NCBI GenBank assembly: GCA_022842865.1
Contig: JALHOV010000008.1
Span: 1 to 34,054, forward strand
Reading direction: 5' to 3'
Source of the DNA: Vulcanimicrobiota bacterium
GTDB lineage: Bacteria > Vulcanimicrobiota > Xenobia > Xenobiales > JADMJV01
Length of the DNA: 34,054 nucleotides
This document shows positions 1-8,960 of this stretch, piece by piece. Position 1 is the first letter of the stretch; every line of letters begins with the position of its first letter. A program made the translations under genes and the position numbers. The notes beneath the pieces were generated by a model. The model saw nothing but the letters and a program-made list of their open reading frames with translations. It had not been told where the DNA came from and made no database searches.

Positions 1-309
1 TCCCGGCCGCAGCCAGATGACTTCCTGGCCCTGGAAGACCTTATCGCCGACCCGGCAGCCGACTCTTTCCACGATGCCGGACTGCTGGGCGTTGACCACG
101 CCTTTGCGGGTTGAGGAGATCTCTCCGGAGACCTCCAGCAGGTGGGGCAGTTTACCCGCGCGAGCAATAGAAACTTTCACCTGATGCGCTCCGGGCGCGG
201 CTCGCTGCAGGGAGGGACGGTCGCAGCTCAGCAGAAGAACTGCAGCGGTCAGTGCTGGGAGAAGAATGGTTTTGCGCAACGTTGGCGCGATTCCCCTCCT
301 GCCTGCCAT
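1..309 (-). CDS. Efflux RND/HlyD-type membrane fusion lipoprotein, N-terminal part (runs off the left edge)
   Basis: Not in the ORF track because it is incomplete. Reverse complement from ATG (cat at 307-309) stays open to the edge: MAGRRGIAPTLRKTILLPALTAAVLLLSCDRPSLQ...VKVSIARAGKLPHLLEVSGEISSTRKGVVNAQQSGIVERVGCRVGDKVFQGQEVIWLRPG. It has a lipobox (LLLSC) and the barrel-sandwich/lipoyl motif (V.A...G.V....V..GD.V..GQ.). Confidence 0.75.
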   Translation of the reverse strand, partial: MAGRRGIAPTLRKTILLPALTAAVLLLSCDRPSLQRAAPGAHQVKVSIARAGKLPHLLEVSGEISSTRKGVVNAQQSGIVERVGCRVGDKVFQGQEVIWLRPG

Positions 310-330
310 CTCCTGCGAAGCGAGGGTGTC

Positions 331-684
331 ATGTCCGTATCGATCGAAATTTCCGAAGGTAATCTTGAGATTCACGTGCGGGGGTTGGATAAGCTTCTGG
401 CTTTCAAGGGGAGCCTCACCATTCCGCTCGCGCACGTCTCGTCGGTGCAGCCCGCGCCAGAAATTCCTCGCGCCGATATGGGCCTGAAGCTGGTAGGCGC
501 GGGCATTCCCGGCTTGATTCGCGCCGGAACCTACAACGGCAAGGATGGACTGGCCTTCTGGGACGTGCACGATCACAGCAAAGCGATCAAGATCGATTTG
601 CACGATGAAAAGTATGCTTACCTGGTGGTCGAGGTGGATGACCCGGAAGCTAGCGTGGTTAAGATCCGTCAGGCGCTGACCTGA
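331..684 (+). CDS. Small PH-like domain protein (conserved hypothetical)
   Basis: The ORF starts at 142, but an internal ATG at 331 (MSVSIEISEGNLEIHVRGLDKLLAFKGSLTIPLAHVSSV...) fits better. The 142-330 part overlaps the minus-strand MFP gene. Ends with a 1-nt overlap with the next ORF. Confidence 0.6.
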   Translation: MSVSIEISEGNLEIHVRGLDKLLAFKGSLTIPLAHVSSVQPAPEIPRADMGLKLVGAGIPGLIRAGTYNGKDGLAFWDVHDHSKAIKIDLHDEKYAYLVVEVDDPEASVVKIRQALT

Positions 685-1283
685 TGCGCAAGTTGCTTGG
701 GCTGGTGCTGCTGACCAGCCTCAGCTGGGCAGCCGGGGGCACGACTTCGTACCGCCAGAAGATCGCCGTCGATCTGAACGGGGACGGCAGAAAGGAATAT
801 GTCGTTCTCAAGCCCTACAATTTGGGCGAAGCCAGTCGCGGTCAATTGCTGGTGCTCGATACCGCCGGAAAGATTCTCTGGACCGGACCTCGAATCAAGG
901 ATATTCACTCGAATAGCCCCTGGGCTTTTTTGGGTGAATTTGATTTGGGCGATATTTCCTGGGTAGACGACTACGACGGAGACGGCAAAGTGGACCTGTG
1001 TGCTACCTACCAGAAATCGGACGTTCGGCCCACCCATTTTCGCCTCTTCCACTGGGACGGCAAAGGGTTCGTCTATGATCGCTCGGCCATGCTGGTGCCA
1101 GCGCCACAAAAACCTGCCACCTTCGAGTGGAAGGCTTACTCCCCCGAGGCGACTTCCTGGGTAGACAGCATGATTTGCACCAGTAGCGGACGCTATCGAG
1201 CCGAGATTTCCTCGCCACCCAACCCGGTGGAGACCGTCCAGTTTCGCTACCAGCCCGGTGAAGGTTTTCTCCGCACGCCCTAA
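684..1283 (+). CDS. Secreted FG-GAP/VCBS-like repeat protein
   Basis: N-terminal signal peptide (MRKLLGLVLLTSLSWA) and two calcium-loop-like motifs, DLNGDGRKE and DYDGDGKVD. Confidence 0.6.
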   Translation: MRKLLGLVLLTSLSWAAGGTTSYRQKIAVDLNGDGRKEYVVLKPYNLGEASRGQLLVLDTAGKILWTGPRIKDIHSNSPWAFLGEFDLGDISWVDDYDGDGKVDLCATYQKSDVRPTHFRLFHWDGKGFVYDRSAMLVPAPQKPATFEWKAYSPEATSWVDSMICTSSGRYRAEISSPPNPVETVQFRYQPGEGFLRTP

Positions 1284-1380
1284 GCCCTAAATTGCCCCCA
1301 GCCAGGCGGTCGGTCGCGGCGGAGCCGCTCCACTCCCGCGTGCTGTTAGTGGGCCAATTTAGACCACAACTCAAGTGAAC

Positions 1381-1405
1381 GCTAGCGGCCTTCGGCCTAA
1401 CTAGC
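1381..1405. terminator. Possible hairpin terminator between convergent genes
   Basis: gctagCGGCCttcGGCCtaactagc: outer gctag/ctagc and inner ggcc/ggcc arms, between the ends of 684-1283 (+) and 1405-4305 (-). No clear U-tract. Confidence 0.35.
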
Positions 1406-4305
1406 TAGGCCATTTGGCGGCGGGCCAGCTCCTGGAATTCACCCGGTTGATTGAGAAGTTCTTCATAGGTGCCGACCTGCGCGAAACGTCTCGTCTCGGC
1501 GCTGAGCACGTAAATGCGGTCGGCGTTCTGAATGGTGCTGAGGCGGTGGGCGATGACGATGCGGGTGGCCTTCAGACCTTCCAGGCCGCGACTGACGTGT
1601 TCTTGGGTGGCATTATCCAGGGCACTGGTGGCTTCGTCAAAGAAGAGCACGCGAGGACGGGTCACCACCGCGCGCGCGATTACCAGGCGTTGTAGCTGGC
1701 CGCCTGAGAAGCTGGCCCCCTCGGTCACCACCGTGTGCATCCCCATGGGCATGGCCTTGATATCGTCAGCAATTCCAGCGATGGCTGCCGCTTCCCAAGC
1801 ATCGTCGACCGTCAGCAGCGAGTTGCCGACGATGTTGTTGAGAATGCTCCCGGGCATCAGCCGGGTTTCCTGCAAGACCACTCCCAACTGGCGTCGCAGA
1901 GCCTGCAGATTGACCGCCTGTACGTCCTGACCGTCGTATAAAATGGTTCCGGAGTCTGGTTTTTCGAAGCCCAGCAGCATGCGTAGCAAAGTCGACTTAC
2001 CCGCGCCAGAAGGTCCTACAATGGCAATAAATTCGCCGGGCTCGGCCAGCAGGTCGATGTTGTCGAGTGCGACCGGCCCGTCCTTTTGGTAGTGAAAGGT
2101 GACCCCTTTCAATTCCAGTCGGCCTTCCAGGGGTTCCGGATCCGGCCGGTCGTCACTGGCCTCGGTTGGTTCGTCCAGAATGGGTCGGGCCCGGTCGAGC
2201 GTGGGACCGACGGCCACCAGCGAGGTGAGGGCCGAGCTGACCGAGGTCATAGCGCTGATGAATTGCCCGAAGGCCGCGAAGAAGGCAGCGATGTCACCGG
2301 CTGAGAGCGTGCCGTAGCCGCGCCAGGCCAGAAAACCGAACATGACGGTGGTGCAGAAAATGCTGTAGCCGGCCTGGAAGGCGGTGTTGTTGACGCCGAC
2401 CATGCCCAGACCAAACGAAATCTTGCGTTCCTTGGAGAACAACGAAGCCCATTGATTGAAAGCGCGTGCCTCGGCTCCCGCCCCGCGCAGCTTGCGCACC
2501 CCGTTGAGTAGTTGCAGCAACAGGCCCGAGATGTGACCTTTTACGTCCAACAACGGACGCTGGTAGCGCAGCTGCAGAAAGGCCACCAGAGCGATGGAAC
2601 ACAGGTAGATGGCCACCAAAATCATGGCCACCAGGGCCAACTGCCAGCTGTAGTAAAACAGCAGCACCAGGCTGAAGACCGAGGTCAGGCCGCCCAACAG
2701 CGAGTTCAGAGCGGCTCCGCTCATGGCCTGGCGAATGGCGTTGATACCCAGCGCGCGATTGGCCAGGTCTCCGGTCGAGAACTGGTTGAAAAATGGCGCC
2801 GGTAGACGCAGCAGCCGGTCAAAGACGGCCGATTGCAGGGCACCGTCCATCTTGCCGTCGAGACGAAGCAGAGCGATCGAGCGAGTGAACTGGAAGGCGC
2901 CGCTGGCCAGATTGGCGGCCAGCAGTGCACCGCCCAGATCATACAACTCGGAGCGCATGTCCGAGGGCACGATCTGACCGATGAGCAGGCCGGTGGCGAC
3001 CGGCTGCACCAAACCCAGGAAACCACCCAACACCGCCATCCACACGATGGTGTAGAGATCTCCCTTGGCCATGGAAATGCCCATGGAGACCAGGTCGCTT
3101 CGGCGAATGGGGCGATTCGGCAACGGTTGGTAGAAGGTGTAGGCGGCCGACGCCAGGTTTTTGGCGCGGGTTCTGTTGAGACGCACCGGCTTGGGGTCGC
3201 GCGGGTCGATCATATCGTAGGAGTGGCCGCCGACCGGCATTAAGGCCACCGGGAAGCCGTCTTGCAGGAAGCCCAACATCGGTCCGCTGTCGGTATGATA
3301 CCAGCGGCCCGTCAGGCTTACTCCGCGCACGCGCACCCGCGAGGCGTGCGCGATTTCGCTGACTTCATCGCCAGAGGAGCGGGATTGGTGTTGCGGCCGA
3401 CGCATCGTCTCCACCTGTAGGGCCTTGCCCACGATCTGGCAGGCGGCCAGCAGAGGGTCCAGGCCTCCGCTGGCTGGAACCATCACTCGCCGCGAATCGG
3501 GAATAACCGAGAGCATGGCGTTGATGGCGCCGCTGAAAGCCATCTTGTTGACGGTGGAGACTTGCAAAATACGCTCGTCGGCCAGTTGCCGCCGCGCCTT
3601 CAGAGCGGAGATGGCACTGTTGGCCATAACTTTGTGGAGCGAAAGCAGCCCGGGCCATAGCAGTTTCTGCTCATAGACCTCGGCCGTGCTGAGCACGTCG
3701 ACCTGCATATCCTGGGGCACCCCTAACCAGGCGGGACGACTCAGGGGAAAGGGAGCGTCCAGGCCGGCCGGAGGGGAGTCTTTGTGCTCAAAAACGAGCA
3801 GTCCCGGAGCCTGGGCCCGCAACCACAAGCAGCGTGCTGAAACGGCCACCGAGGTGCCGGTCTGCACTTTGCGGGCCAGTCCGGGCTGCAGCGTCTGACA
3901 GGCTCCAGGCACCCGCCCTGGAGCACCCGCGGTCTGCAGCGCCTGCACCCAGGTTTCCACAAAATTGAGGAACACATCCATCTGGTTGCTGGCAAAAAAC
4001 TCGAGTCGCTGACGGTCGACCACCAGCACCTGGGTGGCCACCCCGCCCCGCGCCAGGATGGTGTAGCCCTTCACTTCGCCCAGTCCGAATAAGGCACCAC
4101 CCGCCGATAGTTGTAACAGATGAAAGCCGAGCCCCTGGGGGTGGCCGTCCAGCAACGGCACCAGGAAAAGATCCAGTGTCCCGTCGACCACCAGCCAGGC
4201 CTTGTCCGGATCTTCCACCACAATGGGAACGTTGCCGTGGGCTGGTCGGATATCCAGAGTGGAGTAGTTGGGCAAGGACTCCAGGAAACTGCGCAGTTTC
4301 ATCAT
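1405..4305 (-). CDS. NHLM-type bacteriocin ABC transporter, permease/ATP-binding protein with N-terminal regulatory-like domain
   Basis: Walker A GPSGAGKSTLL, signature FSGGQLQRLVIARA, Walker B VLFFDEATSALD, ABC membrane domain, and N-terminal region MKLRSFLESLPNYSTLDIRPAHG... The likely start is ATG at 4303-4305 just after the upstream stop; the ORF track start at 4371 overlaps the neighbour. Confidence 0.88.
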   Translation of the reverse strand: MMKLRSFLESLPNYSTLDIRPAHGNVPIVVEDPDKAWLVVDGTLDLFLVPLLDGHPQGLGFHLLQLSAGGALFGLGEVKGYTILARGGVATQVLVVDRQRLEFFASNQMDVFLNFVETWVQALQTAGAPGRVPGACQTLQPGLARKVQTGTSVAVSARCLWLRAQAPGLLVFEHKDSPPAGLDAPFPLSRPAWLGVPQDMQVDVLSTAEVYEQKLLWPGLLSLHKVMANSAISALKARRQLADERILQVSTVNKMAFSGAINAMLSVIPDSRRVMVPASGGLDPLLAACQIVGKALQVETMRRPQHQSRSSGDEVSEIAHASRVRVRGVSLTGRWYHTDSGPMLGFLQDGFPVALMPVGGHSYDMIDPRDPKPVRLNRTRAKNLASAAYTFYQPLPNRPIRRSDLVSMGISMAKGDLYTIVWMAVLGGFLGLVQPVATGLLIGQIVPSDMRSELYDLGGALLAANLASGAFQFTRSIALLRLDGKMDGALQSAVFDRLLRLPAPFFNQFSTGDLANRALGINAIRQAMSGAALNSLLGGLTSVFSLVLLFYYSWQLALVAMILVAIYLCSIALVAFLQLRYQRPLLDVKGHISGLLLQLLNGVRKLRGAGAEARAFNQWASLFSKERKISFGLGMVGVNNTAFQAGYSIFCTTVMFGFLAWRGYGTLSAGDIAAFFAAFGQFISAMTSVSSALTSLVAVGPTLDRARPILDEPTEASDDRPDPEPLEGRLELKGVTFHYQKDGPVALDNIDLLAEPGEFIAIVGPSGAGKSTLLRMLLGFEKPDSGTILYDGQDVQAVNLQALRRQLGVVLQETRLMPGSILNNIVGNSLLTVDDAWEAAAIAGIADDIKAMPMGMHTVVTEGASFSGGQLQRLVIARAVVTRPRVLFFDEATSALDNATQEHVSRGLEGLKATRIVIAHRLSTIQNADRIYVLSAETRRFAQVGTYEELLNQPGEFQELARRQMA

Positions 4306-4307
4306 CT

Positions 4308-6485
4308 TTAGGAACCTACCGCTCCGGGGTCGGCTTGCATAAGGTTCTGATAGGGTCCGGGTTTGGCGCACAGTTCCTCATGGGTGCCGGCCTGCACCAC
4401 CTGTCCTTTGTCCATCACCAGAATCTGGTCGGCGTCGCGGATGGTGCTCAGGCGGTGGGCCACGATAATGCAGGTGCAGCCGCGTGTGCGCAGACTGGCA
4501 TCGATCTTGCGCTCCACCAGTGGGTCGAGAGCACTGGTGGCTTCATCGAGGATCAAAATCGAAGGGTTGGTCACCAGTGCGCGCGCAATCTCCAGGCGCT
4601 GCCGCTCGCCGCCGCTGAAATTGCTAAGTCCTTCCTTGACCGAGCAGTCCAGTCCGCCCGAGCGGACCATCAAAGTATCGAAGATGTGCGCATCCTTCAG
4701 GCCTCGGATCAAATCCGACTCCGACACGGTCGGATCCCAGAGGGTTAGATTCTCGCGCACGGTACCGCCGAACATTTTGATTTCCTGATCGACGTGGGCT
4801 ACGCTGCTGGTCATCACCACCCTTGGAATCTCCGAACGTTGCTTACCGTCAAACAGCACCTCGCCCGACCAGTTCTTGAAAACCCCCGTGATCAAGCGAA
4901 CGATGGTCGATTTGCCGCTACCGGTGGCGCCCACCAGGGCCACTCGCTGGCCCGGCCGGATGGTCAGGTTAAAATTGCTGATCAAAGGCGGCTTCAGGCG
5001 GCTGTATCCGAAGGTTAAATCGCGTAACTCCACCAGTCCCTGGAGTTTCAGGGGGGACGGCAAAGTCTCCGGGCCGCTGCTTTCGACGCGATCGGGTGGG
5101 TTGACCAGCACGTCGTCGAGCCGGTTCATATCGCTTTCCACTTCCTGGATTTCTGAGCCCAGGGTGACCATTTCGTTTACCGGGCCGATAAAGTTGCCCA
5201 TCAAACCTTGAAAGGCGGTCAGCAGACCGACCGTCAAAGCCCCGTCCATAATGCGCAGGCCGCCGACGCACAGGACGGCCAGAGTGCCCAGGCCCGACAC
5301 AAAATTGGGCAGCAGGGACACCGCCTGAGAGGAAAGCCCCAGGTCCTGCTGGACTTTGATGACCTTGGCCAGATGGCCCGACCAGCTGGCGAAAAAGTCG
5401 TTCTCGCGCCCGGTCGCTTTCAAAGTCTCGATGGCCTGCAGACCTCCCATGGTCACGGCCGTCAGCTTGCCTTGCTCCTGGAGCAGTCGCGCCGACATGT
5501 CTTTGCGTTGGCGCGAGACCAGGCTCAGGGCGGTAAAGTTGATACCGGCCAGGCTGATGGCGATCCAGGTCAGAGTCGGGTCATACATAAACATGACGGC
5601 CGCATACACGAAGACCATCAGAGTATTCATGCAGGCCCGCGCCAACTTGCCGGTGAGTAGCCCGGCCACTTTGTCATTAAGGGCCACGCGGCTGGCGATT
5701 TCGCCGGGATTGCGCTGGCTGTAAAATTCGGCCGGTAGCCAGAGTACGTGCCACAGGAACTTGCCGGAACTGGAAATGGCCATGTTGGCCTGCAGGCGCT
5801 GCAAAAAGTGTCCGCGCAACCAGTTCAAGGCCATCTGCACGCAGGCGGTGATGAGCATGACTGCCAACAGGGCTAAAATCCAGTCGTGCTGGCCCTTGCC
5901 CAGGATTTCATCCATGAAGACCTTCATGAAGGCGGGCGTCACCAGACCCGGCAGGACCATTCCAAAACTCACCATCACCACTACGGCCAGGCCTTTTTCC
6001 AGACCCACCAGACGTTGCCGCAGTGAGCGAAAGATGTTTTTTGGCTTGCCGCCCGGCTTGAACTCAGGGCCGGGCTCCATGGTCAGGGCGACGCCCGTGA
6101 AAGACTTCTTGAAAACGTCGGCACTCACCGGTCGGGGTCCGACAGCCGGGTCATTGAGATACGCATCCCCGTTGGCTGCGAACCCCTCCAGCACCACGAA
6201 GTGATTGAAGTTCCAAAAGAGCACCACAGGCAGCACCACGGTCTTCAATTTGTCCACGTCGCATTTGATGCCGTTGGCCGTCAGACCATAGGTGCGCGCC
6301 ACCTTGAGCACGTTGAGAGCGTTGCTGCCGTCGCGGCCAATGTCACATTGGGCGCGCAGAACTTCCAGGGAGACGAACCGACGGTAATAGCCCAGCACAA
6401 TGCCCAGGCAAGTCGAGCCGCACTCGACCGCCTCCATCTGAATCATCGTCGGTGTCTTTACCCGACCGGTGCCGAAGAATCTCAC
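4308..6485 (-). CDS. NHLM-type peptidase/permease/ATP-binding ABC transporter with N-terminal C39 (double-Gly) peptidase
   Basis: C39 motif TPTMIQMEAVECGSTCLGIVLGYY with downstream NHFVVLEGF and LNDPAVG; Walker A GATGSGKSTIV; FSGGERQRLEIARALV; ILILDEATSALD. GTG start overlaps the upstream stop. Confidence 0.92.
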   Translation of the reverse strand: MRFFGTGRVKTPTMIQMEAVECGSTCLGIVLGYYRRFVSLEVLRAQCDIGRDGSNALNVLKVARTYGLTANGIKCDVDKLKTVVLPVVLFWNFNHFVVLEGFAANGDAYLNDPAVGPRPVSADVFKKSFTGVALTMEPGPEFKPGGKPKNIFRSLRQRLVGLEKGLAVVVMVSFGMVLPGLVTPAFMKVFMDEILGKGQHDWILALLAVMLITACVQMALNWLRGHFLQRLQANMAISSSGKFLWHVLWLPAEFYSQRNPGEIASRVALNDKVAGLLTGKLARACMNTLMVFVYAAVMFMYDPTLTWIAISLAGINFTALSLVSRQRKDMSARLLQEQGKLTAVTMGGLQAIETLKATGRENDFFASWSGHLAKVIKVQQDLGLSSQAVSLLPNFVSGLGTLAVLCVGGLRIMDGALTVGLLTAFQGLMGNFIGPVNEMVTLGSEIQEVESDMNRLDDVLVNPPDRVESSGPETLPSPLKLQGLVELRDLTFGYSRLKPPLISNFNLTIRPGQRVALVGATGSGKSTIVRLITGVFKNWSGEVLFDGKQRSEIPRVVMTSSVAHVDQEIKMFGGTVRENLTLWDPTVSESDLIRGLKDAHIFDTLMVRSGGLDCSVKEGLSNFSGGERQRLEIARALVTNPSILILDEATSALDPLVERKIDASLRTRGCTCIIVAHRLSTIRDADQILVMDKGQVVQAGTHEELCAKPGPYQNLMQADPGAVGS

Positions 6486-7354
6486 CAGGGGTTGGCGCCA
6501 AAAACCTTGTCTAGATACGGTATCACCAGGTCGATCGGGCGGTTGCTGTCGACCACCACGTTGGCCCGGCAGACGGTGCCGTCGCCCAGGCCAAAGTTCG
6601 GCCCTTTTCCGGAAGACCAGATGTAGCCGCTGGGGGTGCTCAGATCACGCTCCAGGCCCACTTCAACTTTAATCGGAGCGGTCTGATAGATCGAGCCATC
6701 GCCCACGAAAAACTTGACCAGGTCCTGGTTGCCCAGCACCGACATCATGTCGCCGTTGTCGGCCGGATAGCTGGCCACCGTCACCACTCGCCCTAAGACG
6801 TAGCCATATTCGGCCTCATCGGCGGTAGACGGCGAGATGCGTGTCACCATGCCCGGACGCACCCGCTTGCCCTGGTCCACCGGCAGGTAAAGGATGGCTT
6901 TCAGGTCCGAGTCGGTAGCGCTCAGCGATGCCAGTGTATCCCCCACCTGCACGATCTGGCCCGCCCGCACTCCCAGGTGGGAAACAGTGCCGGTGAAGGG
7001 AGCGGCGATGTCGATACGGGCTGTCTTGGGAAACTCCGTGACCGATTGCAGCCGGGCCACGATCTGGCCCTCGCGCACCGTATCGCCCGGATTGATCAAG
7101 AGTTCCAGCACCTGACCGGAGGCCATCGAGGGAATCGACTTGAGCGGGGCGGAGAGCAAGATTCCCGGTCCCTGGACCGTGATGGGAAGGCGTCCCAACA
7201 CGCTCCAGGCGGCTACCACCAGTAGAAAAAACATCAACGCCCAGGTGGCCACCCAGGCTTTGGGGGTGGTGATCTCGATGGGCATGTCCAGCTGATCGGA
7301 AGAAGAGAGATGCTCCAAAGCCTCCCGGCGGAAAAGTTCCTCAGCCACGCTCAA
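6482..7354 (-). CDS. HlyD-family (NHLM-type) secretion adaptor
   Basis: N-terminal cytoplasmic and TM segment (AWVATWALMFFLLVVAAWSVLGRLPITVQGPGILL), then lipoyl/barrel-sandwich motifs (ASGQVLELLINPGDTVREGQIVARL, TGTVSHLGVRAGQIVQVGDTLASL). Confidence 0.85.
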   Translation of the reverse strand: MSVAEELFRREALEHLSSSDQLDMPIEITTPKAWVATWALMFFLLVVAAWSVLGRLPITVQGPGILLSAPLKSIPSMASGQVLELLINPGDTVREGQIVARLQSVTEFPKTARIDIAAPFTGTVSHLGVRAGQIVQVGDTLASLSATDSDLKAILYLPVDQGKRVRPGMVTRISPSTADEAEYGYVLGRVVTVASYPADNGDMMSVLGNQDLVKFFVGDGSIYQTAPIKVEVGLERDLSTPSGYIWSSGKGPNFGLGDGTVCRANVVVDSNRPIDLVIPYLDKVFGANPW

Positions 7355-7362
7355 TACCCCGT

Positions 7363-8883
7363 TTATTCATTTTTAGGAGAAGTCTTGACAGGATTGGTTG
7401 GGTTCAGTTCGTCTTCGGACGGTTCCCGGCCTGGGAGCGACGGCATGGGTGGAAGCTCCCAGTCGACCCGCATCGATTCTGGCAAAACAAAGGGGTATTC
7501 GGCAGAAATAGAGCGTCGCCAATCGGCCAGGCTGGACCGGTAAGAAGCCTCCACGCTGAGCATCGTGAGCTGCGAATTGGCCCAATTGTCCTGTGCGTTG
7601 AGCAACTCGGTGCCGCTGGAAACGCCGGCCCGAAAGCGAGTAAACGCGATTTTCAGGGCTTCATCATTTTGCTGGGCGGCAATCTTGGCCTGTTTCATCT
7701 GCTCCCAGTAGCTTTTGAGCAGCAAATAATTGGTGGCCACGTCTTGTTTGACCGACCGTTCTTGCGAGACGATGCTCTGGCGGATCTGCTCGGACACCGC
7801 GTCGGCCTGCTGCTGTAGGTAAACGGACTGACCGCCGTCCAGGATGGGGATCGACAGCTGTAGACCGGCCACCCAGTTGATGGAGGGCGGGGTGACGGGC
7901 ACATAACTGGCGCTGTACTGGGAAAAAGCGCTTAGAGTTGGCGAACTGGTCAGTCCCAGCGCAATGGCGTTGGCTTGCGCCGAGGCCAGCGACCAGCGCA
8001 GCCCCGCCAGTTCGGGCCTGCGCACCAGCGCCCGCTCCAGACCTTCGTTGTAGTTGGGCGGCGGAGGAGGCGGAGCGGTATCGGCCAGGTTAATGGGGGT
8101 GAGGGGAGGCATATCCAGCAGCACCGTCAAGACCACTTTCGAGGTGTCTCTGGTTTTTTGCGAGTCGATCAACGATTGGATGGTAGATTGCATGGCCGCG
8201 TTGGATTGGATGATTTCAAATTCGGCGATTGTGCCGGCCTTGAATAGATTCTGGGACAGTCGCAAATACTCCCGATGGTTGTCCAGGCGACTCTGGGCCA
8301 GTTTGACCTGCACCTCGGACAACTGCACGGAAATGTAGGCTTTCTCGACCGTTTGCAGCAGGTTTTCAATGGTGGTCCGGTAGTCTTGCTGGGTCTGCTT
8401 CTTACTCAACTTCTTGGCCAGCGCCGTCCAATGGATGCGGCCGAAAGTGGTGATGGTCTTTTGCAAAACCAGCGTACCGTTGTAGGTGTTGGCGCTGGGA
8501 GTGGTGCTGCTGGAAACCAGGCCGGGTATGAGGCTGCTGAAAAACCTGGTCAATCCGTTGGGCTGCGGGACGGGCTCCAGAGTGCGGGCGTAGCTGAGAT
8601 TGCTCGACAGGGTGGGTTGCAGAGGGACGTAGGCCAGATCGATGGCTTTCTGGGCCTGCACGATACGAGCTTCGGCCTGGCCGATGTCGGGATTGCCCTG
8701 CAAGGAGCGTCTGAGCGCCTCGTCCAAGGTCAACTGGACCGGTGGGACAGCAGGGATAGCGGGATCCGGCGCAACGACAGGAGCAACGGTCGCAGCCGGC
8801 GTCGGGCTGGCGATCGGTAGCGGTTCCGCCAGGCACGAGCCGCCCATCACCGCCAGCCAGGCCCATGTCAGATACGCGCGCAT
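7363..8883 (-). CDS. TolC-family outer membrane efflux protein
   Basis: TolC/OEP repeats (LTLDEALRRSLQGNPDIGQAEARIVQAQKAIDLA; NEALKIAFTRFRAGVSSGTELLNAQDNWANSQLTMLSVEASY). Start set to the ATG at 8881-8883, which begins a signal peptide (MRAYLTWAWLAVMGGSCLAEP); the ORF track extends to 8949. Confidence 0.88.
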   Translation of the reverse strand: MRAYLTWAWLAVMGGSCLAEPLPIASPTPAATVAPVVAPDPAIPAVPPVQLTLDEALRRSLQGNPDIGQAEARIVQAQKAIDLAYVPLQPTLSSNLSYARTLEPVPQPNGLTRFFSSLIPGLVSSSTTPSANTYNGTLVLQKTITTFGRIHWTALAKKLSKKQTQQDYRTTIENLLQTVEKAYISVQLSEVQVKLAQSRLDNHREYLRLSQNLFKAGTIAEFEIIQSNAAMQSTIQSLIDSQKTRDTSKVVLTVLLDMPPLTPINLADTAPPPPPPNYNEGLERALVRRPELAGLRWSLASAQANAIALGLTSSPTLSAFSQYSASYVPVTPPSINWVAGLQLSIPILDGGQSVYLQQQADAVSEQIRQSIVSQERSVKQDVATNYLLLKSYWEQMKQAKIAAQQNDEALKIAFTRFRAGVSSGTELLNAQDNWANSQLTMLSVEASYRSSLADWRRSISAEYPFVLPESMRVDWELPPMPSLPGREPSEDELNPTNPVKTSPKNE

Positions 8884-8938
8884 CGGCGGCGGACTTCCCC
8901 ACCCCGCCTTGAACTCCTTGACATGGAGGGACTCGATG

Positions 8939-8957
8939 CCCCGGGTCAAATCCGGGG
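8939..8957 (+). promoter_or_regulatory. Inverted repeat just before the first rSAM start codon
   Basis: CCCCGG-gtcaaat-CCGGGG, 3 nt upstream of ATG 8961; it would fold the purine-rich GGGG ribosome-binding region into a stem. Confidence 0.4.
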
Positions 8958-8960
8958 TCC

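Noticed and set aside
4308-4371. N-terminal extension MRQTRTLSEPYASRPRSGRFL of the first ABC protein
   Set aside because: It lies inside the end of the preceding gene; the ATG at 4305 directly follows that stop and begins the family-like MKLRSFLE sequence.
8939-8957. T-arm-like sequence as part of a real tRNA
   Set aside because: The loop lacks the first T of TTCAAAT, and I could find no acceptor, D or anticodon arm around it.
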